Source: Paracidovorax sp031843945 (lineage in GTDB: Bacteria > Pseudomonadota > Gammaproteobacteria > Burkholderiales > Burkholderiaceae_C). Taken from it: a stretch of DNA of 64,000 nt. The translations under genes were made by a program, and so were the position numbers. Below are positions 27,151-35,884 of the stretch, one piece after another. The DNA lies in assembly GCF_031843945.1 (NCBI RefSeq), contig NZ_JAVTJJ010000002.1, positions 310,001 to 374,000 on the forward strand, in the 5' to 3' direction. Positions within the stretch are counted from its first letter, which is position 1; each line of letters opens with the position of its first letter. The notes beneath the pieces are model-generated. The model saw only the letters and a program-made list of their open reading frames with translations. It ran no database searches and was not told the origin of the DNA.

Positions 27151-27993
27151 TCAGAACGGCGCGGCTGCGTCGTCGCCAAGCGCTTGCAGGCGGGCGCGCA
27201 GGGCCGCGTTCTCAGCTGTCAACGCCGTGACGCGGTCGCGCAAGGACTGCAATTCATCAGGCACGGCCGACGACGGCGCGGCTCCGCTGGCTGGCGACGG
27301 CGACGGCTGCTCTGCCGAGTCGCCCGAGGGCGGCTTGCGCTTGGCCTCGCGCACGCGCTTGGCGGCCTGCCGCAATTCATTCTTGCCCGCGGTGGCTGCA
27401 GCCACTTGCTCGTCTTGCGGCAGTGTGGCGACGGCAGCGGCCGCGTTGATGGAGATGGCGCCGGACTTCACGGCCGCCACCACTTCCGGCGCGGCCTGCT
27501 TGCGGATCTTTTCGATCATCAGCACCTGGCTGCTGCTGATGCGGGCCGCGCGGGCGATGGCCTCACGGCTGTCCAGTGCATCAGGGGCCTGAGTGGGCAG
27601 CGATGCCACCTGGTCTGCGGGCGCATCCTCTGATGGGTCAACAGCTTGCGTTGCCTGTGTCCGCGACTGGCGGGCCTGCATGATTTCCTTCTTGCGCAAG
27701 GCCAATATGCCTCGCTGGAAGTCCGACACACTGCGCCGTCCCAGATGCTGCTCGATCATCCAGAGATGCACGTCCTCCATCGTCTCGAAACGTGTGGCCT
27801 GCACCGTCTGGAACGGCAGGCCGTGACGCACGCAGATGCCGTAGCGGTTGTGGCCGTCCACCAGCACGTCGCCCCACAGCACCAGCGCGTCGCGGCACCC
27901 TTCGGCGAGGATGCTGCGCTCCAGCGATTCAAGCTCCTGCGGCGTGAGCGGGTCGATGTAGGCTTTGAGTTCTTCGTTGACGACGATGTGCAT
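27151..27993 (-). CDS. ParB-like nuclease/partition domain protein
   Basis: A 280-residue protein. Residues ~1-75 resemble a ParB/Srx-type domain (IDPLTPQELESLERSILAEG, DGHNRYGICVRHGLPF), followed by a charged middle with a probable DNA-binding helix pair (SREAIARAARISSSQVLMIE), a Pro/Ser-rich linker and a C-terminal leucine-heptad coiled coil (ELQSLRDRVTALTAENAALR). No ParA gene is adjacent, so this is not a standard partition operon. It resembles the ParB-N proteins found on mobile or plasmid-derived DNA, but the flanks look chromosomal. Start at ATG 27993; a TTG five codons upstream is less likely. Confidence 0.72.
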   Translation of the reverse strand: MHIVVNEELKAYIDPLTPQELESLERSILAEGCRDALVLWGDVLVDGHNRYGICVRHGLPFQTVQATRFETMEDVHLWMIEQHLGRRSVSDFQRGILALRKKEIMQARQSRTQATQAVDPSEDAPADQVASLPTQAPDALDSREAIARAARISSSQVLMIEKIRKQAAPEVVAAVKSGAISINAAAAVATLPQDEQVAAATAGKNELRQAAKRVREAKRKPPSGDSAEQPSPSPASGAAPSSAVPDELQSLRDRVTALTAENAALRARLQALGDDAAAPF

Positions 27994-28192
27994 GGTGTGG
28001 CGTGACAAATGCGGAAGCGGGCAAAGGGCGCGATTCTAAAGAAGCAGACTGGCCCGAATCCGCGCCTTGCCTCCGCCGGGGCGTCAGCGCCCTCCTACGC
28101 GCGATGCCCCCGGCCACCGACCCGGGCCAGGTGCTTCATCAGGCCAAATACACCCATGACGCTGGTGTTTACGACTGGCACTGGAGACACCC

Positions 28193-28378
28193 ATGTTCTT
28201 GTTTGACAACCACGCCGATGACAGTACGCCCCGCAGGCAAATGGGCGAACGCGACCTGCCCGACACACAGCGTCAACAAAGCGACAACCTGCCGCCTTAC
28301 ATCGGCGACAGGCACTGGGAGTGTCCGGAACGGCAGTTTTCCGACGCTGGATATTACGAGCGCCAGGCGATCGGCTGA
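28193..28378 (+). CDS. Possible small protein of 61 residues
   Basis: A short hydrophilic reading frame, rich in Asp, Arg and Gln, between the divergent ParB-like gene and the convergent ligD. A GGAG sits 6 bases before the ATG. The ORF contains one Trp-Glu-Cys-Pro stretch (HWECPERQF) and no membrane segment. I recognise no family. It fills what would otherwise be a ~400-base gap, but the sequence alone does not show expression. Confidence 0.35.
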   Translation: MFLFDNHADDSTPRRQMGERDLPDTQRQQSDNLPPYIGDRHWECPERQFSDAGYYERQAIG

Positions 28379-28411
28379 TTTGTGTCCGCGACGTCACATC
28401 CTGTACTCATT

Positions 28412-30973
28412 TCACCCTTCCGACAGCGCAGCTAATCGCTTCATTGCCGCGGTGATCGACACAGCTGCCTGCGCGTAGCCTTCCCACGGTGCATTGCCCA
28501 CCGTCAGACGGTCGCCTATCGTCTGCACCGTCCAGTGCGCACCGTTGGTCAGACTGTCCAACTCCTCCCACGCGACCGGCACCGATATCCCCATGCCCGG
28601 TCGTGACCGTGCGGACCACGCACTGACCGTGGTGGCTCCTCGGCCATTGCGCAAATAGTCCGCAAAGATCTTTCCCACGCGGTTGCGCGACCCGCTCTTG
28701 GCGACAAAGCGTTGGGGTAACGTCAAAGCCAGGTGCTGTACCAAGGCCTGTGAAAAGCCTTTGACCGTATCCCAGCCGTGCAGCCGCTTGATCGGCACCA
28801 CCACGTGCAGCCCCTTGCCGCCGCTGGTCTTCAAGAAGGCGGGCAAGCCCAATTCGGTCAGCAACACGCGCACCAGTTGCGCTGCTTCCTGCACATGGCC
28901 CCAGGCCACACCCTCGCCCGGGTCCAGATCCAGCGTCATGCGGTCAGGCTTTTCGATACGGTCCTGGCGCGCGTTCCAAGTATGGAATTCCAGCACGTTC
29001 ATCTGCGCGGCCGACAGCAGGCCCTGCGATTGGCTCACTGCCATCAGCGGGCCATGGCCTGGGTCCAAGGCAGGGTCCAGCTGGGCTACGCCGTCGAGCG
29101 CCGATCGCTCCATGTGCTTTTGAAAGAAAAGCTCGCCGCGCACGCCTTCGGGTGCACGCACCAGAGCCACCGGGCGCTCAGCCAGATGCTCCATCATCAG
29201 CTGCCCTACCCGGGCGTAGTAGCGCACCAGATCCATCTTGGTGATGCCGGTAGACGGATCGATCACCCGTTCAGGGTGGGTGACCCGCAGCGATGCCGGC
29301 AGCTCCGTCCTCTGTCCCTTCTTTCCGCCAGTGCCCTTGCTGCGCGCTGCCTTGCCCGGCGCTGGCAGCGGCTTCTCCCGCACGATCGCCCGTGCTGGCT
29401 TGTCTTCACGCAGGCCGTGGAACACGGCGTGGCGAACCCGTCCTTCACGCGTCCATTCGGCAAACGCCACCTCAGCCAGCAGCCGAGGCTGAACCCAGTG
29501 CGGCTTCTTGCCGATGGCAGGCGCCCGCTCGAACGGGCAGGCATCCGCCGCCAGCGCGCCCAGCCGCTCGCGCAGCTCAGCCAGCGTGCGCTCGGTAAAC
29601 CCGGTGCCCACGCTGCCGGCGTAACGGAGCGCGCCGTCATCGCCATGCACGCCCAGCAGCAGCGCGCCCAGGCCGGTGCGCGAGCCCTGCGGGTCGGTGT
29701 AGCCGCAGATCACGAACTCCTGCCGGTGGCTGCACTTGAGCTTGATCCAGTCGGCGTTGCGGCGCGAGGCATAGGGCGCGGAACGGCGCTTGCCGATCAC
29801 GCCCTCGAAGCCCAGCCGGCAGGCCGCCGGCACCAGGTCGGAGGGCAGCGCCTCGAAGGCTTCGCTGAAGCGCACCGCGCGACCTGATTCCTCGGGTGCA
29901 TCGGTCATCACGGTGCGCAGCAGCTCGCGCCGTTCCACCAGCGGCAGGGGCCGCAAGTCGCGCCCGTCTGCAAACGGCATGTCGAACACGTAATAGACGA
30001 GGTCGCTGGTGGTGTTGGCGTCGAACGCGTTCTGCAGCGCCTGGAAGTCCGGGGCGCCGCTGTCATCCATCACCAGCACTTCGCCATCCAGCCACCCGGA
30101 CTTCAAGGGCAACTGCGCGACGGCCTTGGCCAGCCTGGGCATGCGCTCGGTCCAGTCGTTGCCGTTGCGGGTGATGAGCCGCACGCTCCCGCGCTCGATC
30201 CGTGCGAGCAGGCGGTAACCGTCGAACTTCAGCTCCCACAGCCAGTCGGCGGCATCGGCAGGCGGGCCGTCCACCAGCGTGGCGAGTTGGGGAGCGAGCT
30301 TGTCTGGCAAGGCCATTCGTTTAGGTTTGCGGGCAGGCGTCGCCTTGGCTTTGCCAACCTGGGCGCGGGGCAGCTTTACAGCTGGCAACCCGGCCACGCT
30401 GTCCGGCATCTCGTCCACCACGCTGAATTCGGCCGCCGGGCGCTCCAGCCCGTCACGCTCCTTGATGAGCAACCAGGGCGGCTGCTTTTCATTGGCGCCG
30501 CTGTGCATGCGCACCAGCGTCCAGTGACCCTGCAGCTTGTGGCCGTGCAAGCTGAACTTGAGCTTGCCGTCGCGCCAGCCCGCTTGCGCATCGCCCACCG
30601 GCGTCCAGTAACCGCTGTCCCAGATGATGACCTTGCCGGCGCCGTACTGCTTGGCAGGGATCTCCCCTTCAAAGCGGTTGTAGGAGATCGGGTGATCCTC
30701 CACCTGCACGGCCATGCGCTTGTCGGCGGAATCGAAACTCGGGCCCTTGGGCACGGCCCAGCTTTTCATGGTGCCGCCAATTTCCAGCCGCAAGTCGTAG
30801 TGCAGGCGGCTGGCCCAGTGCTTTTGAATGACGTACTGCAGCGCCTCCACGCCGGGCGCACCGCCGTCGGCCGGCTCCGGCGTGACGGCGAAATTGCGCT
30901 TTTGCCGGTAGCGGGCGAGCGAGTCGTCTCCAGCGGCAGGGACGACTGGGGCAGCTTTTTTCTTTGCGGCCAT
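28412..30973 (-). CDS. ligD: Multidomain DNA ligase LigD for non-homologous end joining
   Basis: An 853-residue LigD with the Pseudomonas-type order. It opens with a 3'-phosphoesterase domain (~20-190; metal and catalytic residues H52, H58, D60 in KHWASRLHYDLRLE). An ATP-dependent ligase domain follows (~225-530; adenylated K249 in ELKFDGYRLL), then, after a Lys/Gly linker, the primase-polymerase domain (~560-853; catalytic D682 and D684 in LDLDPGEGVAW). Together with Ku it processes, fills and seals double-strand breaks. It is the last gene of the minus-strand repair island, 15 bases after ku. Confidence 0.97.
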   Translation of the reverse strand: MAAKKKAAPVVPAAGDDSLARYRQKRNFAVTPEPADGGAPGVEALQYVIQKHWASRLHYDLRLEIGGTMKSWAVPKGPSFDSADKRMAVQVEDHPISYNRFEGEIPAKQYGAGKVIIWDSGYWTPVGDAQAGWRDGKLKFSLHGHKLQGHWTLVRMHSGANEKQPPWLLIKERDGLERPAAEFSVVDEMPDSVAGLPAVKLPRAQVGKAKATPARKPKRMALPDKLAPQLATLVDGPPADAADWLWELKFDGYRLLARIERGSVRLITRNGNDWTERMPRLAKAVAQLPLKSGWLDGEVLVMDDSGAPDFQALQNAFDANTTSDLVYYVFDMPFADGRDLRPLPLVERRELLRTVMTDAPEESGRAVRFSEAFEALPSDLVPAACRLGFEGVIGKRRSAPYASRRNADWIKLKCSHRQEFVICGYTDPQGSRTGLGALLLGVHGDDGALRYAGSVGTGFTERTLAELRERLGALAADACPFERAPAIGKKPHWVQPRLLAEVAFAEWTREGRVRHAVFHGLREDKPARAIVREKPLPAPGKAARSKGTGGKKGQRTELPASLRVTHPERVIDPSTGITKMDLVRYYARVGQLMMEHLAERPVALVRAPEGVRGELFFQKHMERSALDGVAQLDPALDPGHGPLMAVSQSQGLLSAAQMNVLEFHTWNARQDRIEKPDRMTLDLDPGEGVAWGHVQEAAQLVRVLLTELGLPAFLKTSGGKGLHVVVPIKRLHGWDTVKGFSQALVQHLALTLPQRFVAKSGSRNRVGKIFADYLRNGRGATTVSAWSARSRPGMGISVPVAWEELDSLTNGAHWTVQTIGDRLTVGNAPWEGYAQAAVSITAAMKRLAALSEG

Positions 30974-30988
30974 GGCTTGTCCGACCCG

Positions 30989-32014
30989 TCAAGCGGCGCG
31001 GCGCGCGGGCTTTTTGGCCGCTGCTTTCTTGGCAGGTGCCTTTTTGGCGACGGCTGTCGCCTTCTTGGCAGCGGCGGCGCGCGCAGGCGCTGCCTTCTTC
31101 GCGGCGACCTTGCTGCGCAACGGGGTCACGGCAGCGGGCTCGCTCTTGGGCGATGAGCCGGAACTGCTTTTCGCACTCTTCTTTCCCTTGCCACCTTCCA
31201 GGCTACGCTTGAGCAGCGCGGTCAGGTCCAGCACATCGGCACTGGCCGGCGCGGACTCGCTCGCCGCAGCCTTCACCACGTCGGCAATGTCGCCGGCCTC
31301 AGCCTTGATATGCACCAGCTTGTTGATTTCCTCGGCGAAGGAATTGCGGAACTGGTCGGCGTTCCATCCCTGCGTCATATCTTCGATGAGTTGCGTGGCC
31401 ATGGTCATCTCCGCCTCGCGTATGCCCGCGGCCTTGACGCCCAGCGGGGGCAGGTTCAACTGCTCGAACGAGCGGATCTCGCCGCCCCAGCGCAGCAGAT
31501 TCAGAATGAGCGCGCGACCGCAGGGAATCAGCACCGCCAGGTGCTGCTTGGTCTGGATGACGACCTTGGCCACGCCCACCTTGTGGGTCTTGGCGAGTGC
31601 CTCGCGCAGCAGCGCGTACACCTTTTCGCCGCGCTGCAGCGGCGCGGTGTAGTAGGGCCGCTCCAGGTACACGAAAGGAATTTCGTCGGCGTCCAGGAAA
31701 GCCTCGATCTCGATGGTCTGCGTGGTCTTGGGGAACGCAGACTCGATCTCTTCGGGCGACAGCACCACGTAGCGGCCGTCTTCGTATTCCACGCCCTTGA
31801 CGATGTTGGCGGTCGTGATCTCCTTGCCGGTGATCTTGTTGATGCGCTTGTAGCCCACCGGCTCCATGGACCGCTTGTCCAGCCAGTCGAAGTCGATGCC
31901 AGAGCTTTGCGTGGCGGCATACAAGCCCACCGGGATGTGCACCAGCCCGAAGCTGATAGCGCCCTTCCACAAGGTGCGGGTGGAAGTGGGTGCCTTTCCG
32001 TCGTCGTCTGCCAT
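30989..32014 (-). CDS. ku: Ku protein (bacterial non-homologous end joining)
   Basis: A 341-residue bacterial Ku, forming the homodimeric ring that binds broken DNA ends and recruits LigD. The core is recognisable from TLWKGAISFGLVHIPVGLYA, DKRSMEPVGYKRINK and MATQLIEDMTQGWNADQF. The C-terminal ~80 residues are a long Lys/Ala/Pro-rich tail typical of extended bacterial Ku proteins, likely DNA-binding. The ATG at 32014 has GGAG 6 bases upstream. It directly precedes ligD. Confidence 0.96.
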   Translation of the reverse strand: MADDDGKAPTSTRTLWKGAISFGLVHIPVGLYAATQSSGIDFDWLDKRSMEPVGYKRINKITGKEITTANIVKGVEYEDGRYVVLSPEEIESAFPKTTQTIEIEAFLDADEIPFVYLERPYYTAPLQRGEKVYALLREALAKTHKVGVAKVVIQTKQHLAVLIPCGRALILNLLRWGGEIRSFEQLNLPPLGVKAAGIREAEMTMATQLIEDMTQGWNADQFRNSFAEEINKLVHIKAEAGDIADVVKAAASESAPASADVLDLTALLKRSLEGGKGKKSAKSSSGSSPKSEPAAVTPLRSKVAAKKAAPARAAAAKKATAVAKKAPAKKAAAKKPARRAA

Positions 32015-32094
32015 GGGAATCTCCATCAAGAGGATGCGCAAGGCAAGGTAGCACCCGCCCTGGCGCCACGCTGTAGGACGAGGCAGCGGGCGCT

Positions 32095-32796
32095 TCAGCG
32101 CACGGGGGGCACCGGCCACACCCGCCCACCGCCGATGGCGAACAGCCTGCGTGCGGGGTCGGGCGTCAGGGTGGCCGCCCCGGTGAACAGACCGAATGCC
32201 GGCATCAGCGTGAGCTGCGGGGTGATGCCGAAGCACGGCAGCCGCACCGCATCGCGCCCCGGCCCCCAAAGCACCGTGGCCGGATGCACGTGGCCGGCCA
32301 GCACATGGTGCGTGGGATGGCTCTGCGGGTGATGGCAGCACGCGAACGGGCCAGCGCACCAGGGCTCGTTCACCACCGTGATGCCCAGGCTGGGCGGCGG
32401 GTCGCCTGCATGGCTGTCGTGGTTGCCGCGCACCAGCACCATGTCGACCGCGGCATGCCGCTGGCGCCAGTCGGAGAGCGCCGCGCGCAGCGTGGGCGTC
32501 TGCGCCTCGGCGGCATGCAGGAAGTCGCCCAGCACCACCAGCCGCTGCGCGGCAAGGCCCTGCAACATCGCACTGAGGCGTGCCAGATTGTCCTGCGTGG
32601 TGCCGCCGGGCACCGGAATGCCGCGGGCGCGGAAGGTGGCAGCCTTGCCCAAATGCACATCGGCCACGAACACCGTGCCACCCGCGGGCCACCACAACGC
32701 GCGATCGGGCAGAAGATGCACCGTCTCGCCGGCGATCAGGGTGGCGTAGGCGCCAGTCAACGTGCCAGGGGAAAGCGTCTCGGAAACGGAAAGCAT
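32095..32796 (-). CDS. pdeM: Ligase-associated DNA damage response endonuclease PdeM
   Basis: A 233-residue calcineurin-like metallophosphoesterase of the ligase-associated PdeM family. Metal-binding motifs appear in order: DVHLGKAA, GDFLHA, GNHD and AGHVHP. The members of this family are found with an Lhr-like helicase, an ATP-dependent ligase and an MBL exonuclease, all present here on the same strand. The presumed role is nucleolytic processing of damaged DNA; biochemical details are limited. It lies 33 bases downstream of the helicase and 80 upstream of ku. Confidence 0.93.
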   Translation of the reverse strand: MLSVSETLSPGTLTGAYATLIAGETVHLLPDRALWWPAGGTVFVADVHLGKAATFRARGIPVPGGTTQDNLARLSAMLQGLAAQRLVVLGDFLHAAEAQTPTLRAALSDWRQRHAAVDMVLVRGNHDSHAGDPPPSLGITVVNEPWCAGPFACCHHPQSHPTHHVLAGHVHPATVLWGPGRDAVRLPCFGITPQLTLMPAFGLFTGAATLTPDPARRLFAIGGGRVWPVPPVR

Positions 32797-32829
32797 GCAG
32801 GAATGGTAGTGATGAACTGCAGACGCTAG

Positions 32830-35790
32830 CTACAGCGGCGGCAAAGGGCGTGATGGCTTGCGCACGCGGCGCGGGCGGCCGCTGGCAGCCGATCGCGGCC
32901 CGTCGGCGCTGGTGAGCGAAAAGTCGAGCATGCGTCGCACCGAGGCCGCAGCGGCCTGCAGCTCCACAGGCTCGCTCACCACAGCGTCAGATGGCGGCGG
33001 TGGCGGCGTGCTGCTGCGCACGCGGCGTTGGGCGGGCCGCTGCGGCGGATCGGGCAGCACCACGTCCTGCGCGCGCGGCGCAGCCTGCGGCTCGCCCGCC
33101 GGTGCGTCGGCTGCGCTATCGAGCTTGGCCAGCATGCGGGCGATGCGGTCGGCCAGGTGCTCGTTGGTGAGCTTTTCGCGAAAGCGCTCCACCATCAGTG
33201 GAAAGGCGAACGGGCTGGGCCGCACCAGCGCCCGCACCTCGAGCTCTTGCGCGTGCATGCGCCGCAGCGCGGCCAGCAGCTGGGCGACGTCCAGCTCCTG
33301 GCTCAGCACCTCTTCGTCGGCCTGACGCAGCAGCATGTTGCTGCTGTCGTACTTGCGAAACACCTCGAAAAACAGCTGCGACGAGGCCTGTAGCTGGCGC
33401 GCGCTGCGGCGCTCGCCCGGGTGGCTTTGAAAGATCAGGCCGGACACCCGAGCGATCTCGCGAAAGCGGCGCCGGGCCATCTCGGTCGCGTTCAGGCTGG
33501 CCAGCACCTCATGCAGCAGGGCGTGGCGTGCGGCATCCGCCTGCACATCGTCGTTCGCGTGCTGGCCGGCGTTGGCGGTGTTGCGGATCGCCAGCGCTTC
33601 GTCCGCAGCCAGGCCGGGGCTTTCGGCGGCAGGCGTTGCCGCGGGTTCTGCGCGCAGCAACTCGGGCAGCAGCGCGGTCCAGTCGCGTTCGGTGGCGCTC
33701 AGCAGCTCCAGCCCGTAGTCGTTCACGGCGATGGAAAAGGTACCCGCCTCGCCCTGCGCGGCGCGCCAGGCGAACAGGCTGGCCAGGCCGGTGTGGGCAT
33801 GGCGGCCGGCGAAGGGGTAGAGAAACAGGTGCCAGCCTTCGCGCGTGCGCAGCGTTTCGGCCAGCAGCGTGCCGGGCGTGGGCAGGGCCGACCAGCGCTG
33901 CTGCACTTCCAGCAGCGGGCGCACGCAGCGCATCTCGGGCTCGCTGTAGTCGCCGTCAGCCGCCTGGGCCAGTTGGCGCACCACGAAGTCGGCCAGCACG
34001 GTGGACAGCGGCATGCGCGAGCCCGACCAGCGCGGCACCGTGGGCCGGCCGCGCGCGGCACGGCGCACGTAGGCCGTCATGTCTTCGATCTTCACCATCT
34101 CCAGCACGTTGCCGGCAAAGACGAAGCAGTCGCCCGGCGACAGGCGCGAGAGAAAGCTCTCTTCCATGGTGCCCAGCCGCGCGCCGTGCAGCACCTGCAC
34201 GACCATGCTGGCGTCGCTGACGATGGTGCCGATGTTGGCGCGGTGGCGACGCGCCAGCCGGGCGCTGGGTACGCGCCAGATGCCCTCTTCGTCCGGCGCC
34301 ACACGCTGGTAGTCGGGGTAGGCGGCCAGCGACGGGCCGCCCCGGTGCACGAAGTCCAGGCACCACTGCCACACCTCGCGCGGCAGATCGCGATAGGCCG
34401 CCGTGCCGCGCACTTCCGCATACAGCGCCTCGGGCTCGAAGCCGCCGCCCAGCGCCACAGTTACCAGGTGCTGCACCAGCACGTCGACCGGGCGGCGCGG
34501 GCTGGCGCGCATTTCTACCTGGCCCGCACGCACCGCGGCGCGCGCGCCGGCGGCTTCCACCAACTCAAGGCTGTGCGTGGGCACCAGAGTAATGCGCGAG
34601 GGCCGGCCCGGCGCATGGCCCGAGCGGCCTGCGCGCTGCAAGAGGCGCGCGATGCCCTTGGCCGATCCGATCTGCAGCACGCGTTCGACGGGCAGAAAAT
34701 CCACGCCCAAGTCCAGGCTGCTCGTGCAGACCACGGCGCGCAGGCGGCCGGCCTTCAAACCTGCTTCCACCCATTCGCGCACGCCCCGGTCCAGCGAGCC
34801 GTGGTGGATGGCAAGCTCCCCCGCCCAGTCGGGCCGCGCGTCGAGGATGGCCTTGTACCAGACCTCGGCCTGCGAGCGCACGTTGACGAAGACCAGCGTG
34901 GTGCCGGACGACGCCAGCTCGCGCACCACGGCCGGCAGCATCGACAGCCCCAGGTGGCCGGCCCATGAAAAGCGCTCGGGGTGATCGGGCAGCAGCGTGT
35001 CCACCACCAGCCGCTTGTCGACCTTGCCCTGCACCAGCACGCCCCGGGCCGGCGGGGCATCCGCATCGCCATCTGACGGCGGCTCGCCCAGCAGCGTGTG
35101 CATGGCCTCGGGCAGGTTGCCCAGCGTGGCCGACATGCCCCACACGCGCAGCGCGGGGTTCCAGCCGCGCAGCCGGGCGATGGCCAGCTGCACCTGCACG
35201 CCGCGCTTGTTACCCAGCAATTCATGCCATTCGTCGGCCACCACCAGCTGCACGCTGGCGAGTGTTTCGCGCGCATCGGCGCGGGCCAGCAGCAGCGACA
35301 GGCTCTCGGGCGTGGTCACCAGCACGGTGGGCAGGCGGCGCGACTGCGCGCTGCGCTCGCCGCTGGCCGTGTCGCCGGTGCGCGCGCCGGCCGTCCAGCG
35401 CGACAGCACAGGGTGCTCGGGCGCCAGCGCATCCAGCGGCGCCTGCAGGGCACGCAGCGTGTCGGCGGCCAGCGCACGCATGGGCGTGAGCCACAGCACG
35501 GTGAGCGGTTCGGGGGTCGGGCGACGCGTCTTCGCTATGGTTTCAATAGCTACCTGCGCCCGTATTTCAAGCGCTGCAGCCCGTTTTGACTTGGATTTGA
35601 CGGCGGGCCGCGCGTCGGCGAACGCCTGCAATGCGCCCAGCCAGACGGCGTATGTCTTGCCCGCGCCGGTGGTGGCGTGCAGCAGGCCGCTCTGCCCTGC
35701 GCTGATCGCGCGCCACACGTCGCGCTGGAAGGCGAACGGCTTCCAGCCGCGCTCGGCAAACCACTGGGCGATGAGCTGCTTGGCGGTCAC
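32830..35790 (-). CDS. Ligase-associated DEXH-box helicase (Lhr-like)
   Basis: A 986-residue superfamily 2 helicase of the ligase-associated DNA damage response group, related to Lhr. Motif I is TTGAGKT near residue 42, motif II VVADEWHELLG, and motif VI QRAGRSGHAPG. A Pro/Arg-rich, probably disordered C-terminus follows. Translation seems to begin at GTG 35790. Between motif I and motif Ia there is a basic/Ala-rich stretch (about residues 64-86, including KSKSKRAAALEIRAQ) encoded by DNA that matches the dispersed intergenic repeat. Relatives, as I know them, pass straight from the Ala/Arg-rich loop to LTVLWLTPMRALA. The frame is intact across the insertion. Confidence 0.93.
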   Translation of the reverse strand: MTAKQLIAQWFAERGWKPFAFQRDVWRAISAGQSGLLHATTGAGKTYAVWLGALQAFADARPAVKSKSKRAAALEIRAQVAIETIAKTRRPTPEPLTVLWLTPMRALAADTLRALQAPLDALAPEHPVLSRWTAGARTGDTASGERSAQSRRLPTVLVTTPESLSLLLARADARETLASVQLVVADEWHELLGNKRGVQVQLAIARLRGWNPALRVWGMSATLGNLPEAMHTLLGEPPSDGDADAPPARGVLVQGKVDKRLVVDTLLPDHPERFSWAGHLGLSMLPAVVRELASSGTTLVFVNVRSQAEVWYKAILDARPDWAGELAIHHGSLDRGVREWVEAGLKAGRLRAVVCTSSLDLGVDFLPVERVLQIGSAKGIARLLQRAGRSGHAPGRPSRITLVPTHSLELVEAAGARAAVRAGQVEMRASPRRPVDVLVQHLVTVALGGGFEPEALYAEVRGTAAYRDLPREVWQWCLDFVHRGGPSLAAYPDYQRVAPDEEGIWRVPSARLARRHRANIGTIVSDASMVVQVLHGARLGTMEESFLSRLSPGDCFVFAGNVLEMVKIEDMTAYVRRAARGRPTVPRWSGSRMPLSTVLADFVVRQLAQAADGDYSEPEMRCVRPLLEVQQRWSALPTPGTLLAETLRTREGWHLFLYPFAGRHAHTGLASLFAWRAAQGEAGTFSIAVNDYGLELLSATERDWTALLPELLRAEPAATPAAESPGLAADEALAIRNTANAGQHANDDVQADAARHALLHEVLASLNATEMARRRFREIARVSGLIFQSHPGERRSARQLQASSQLFFEVFRKYDSSNMLLRQADEEVLSQELDVAQLLAALRRMHAQELEVRALVRPSPFAFPLMVERFREKLTNEHLADRIARMLAKLDSAADAPAGEPQAAPRAQDVVLPDPPQRPAQRRVRSSTPPPPPSDAVVSEPVELQAAAASVRRMLDFSLTSADGPRSAASGRPRRVRKPSRPLPPL
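35534..35599 (+). repeat. Dispersed repeat embedded in the helicase gene
   Basis: GCTATGGTTTCAATAGCTAC, then TGCGCCCGTATTTCAAGCGC and AGCCCGTTTTGACTT. This is a full-length, slightly diverged copy of the element whose intergenic copies are at 18992 and 35812. It runs opposite to the helicase coding strand and is a multiple of three long in effect, since the helicase frame continues. Confidence 0.7.
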
Positions 35791-35811
35791 GGTCAGTCCA
35801 CTGCGCAGCAG

Positions 35812-35877
35812 ATTTCAAGCCAAATCGGCCTCCAGCGCTCATCCATCAAGCGCAAGTAGCTATTAAAACGATAGCAG
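35812..35877 (-). repeat. Dispersed repeat between ligase and helicase genes
   Basis: Reverse-orientation copy. Read on the minus strand it begins GCTATCGTTTTAATAGCTAC and continues with GCGCTTGATGGATGAGCGCT and GGAGGCC. It fills most of the 94-base gap within the repair operon, only ~210 bases from the copy inside the helicase gene. Confidence 0.75.
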
Positions 35878-35884
35878 TCGGCTT

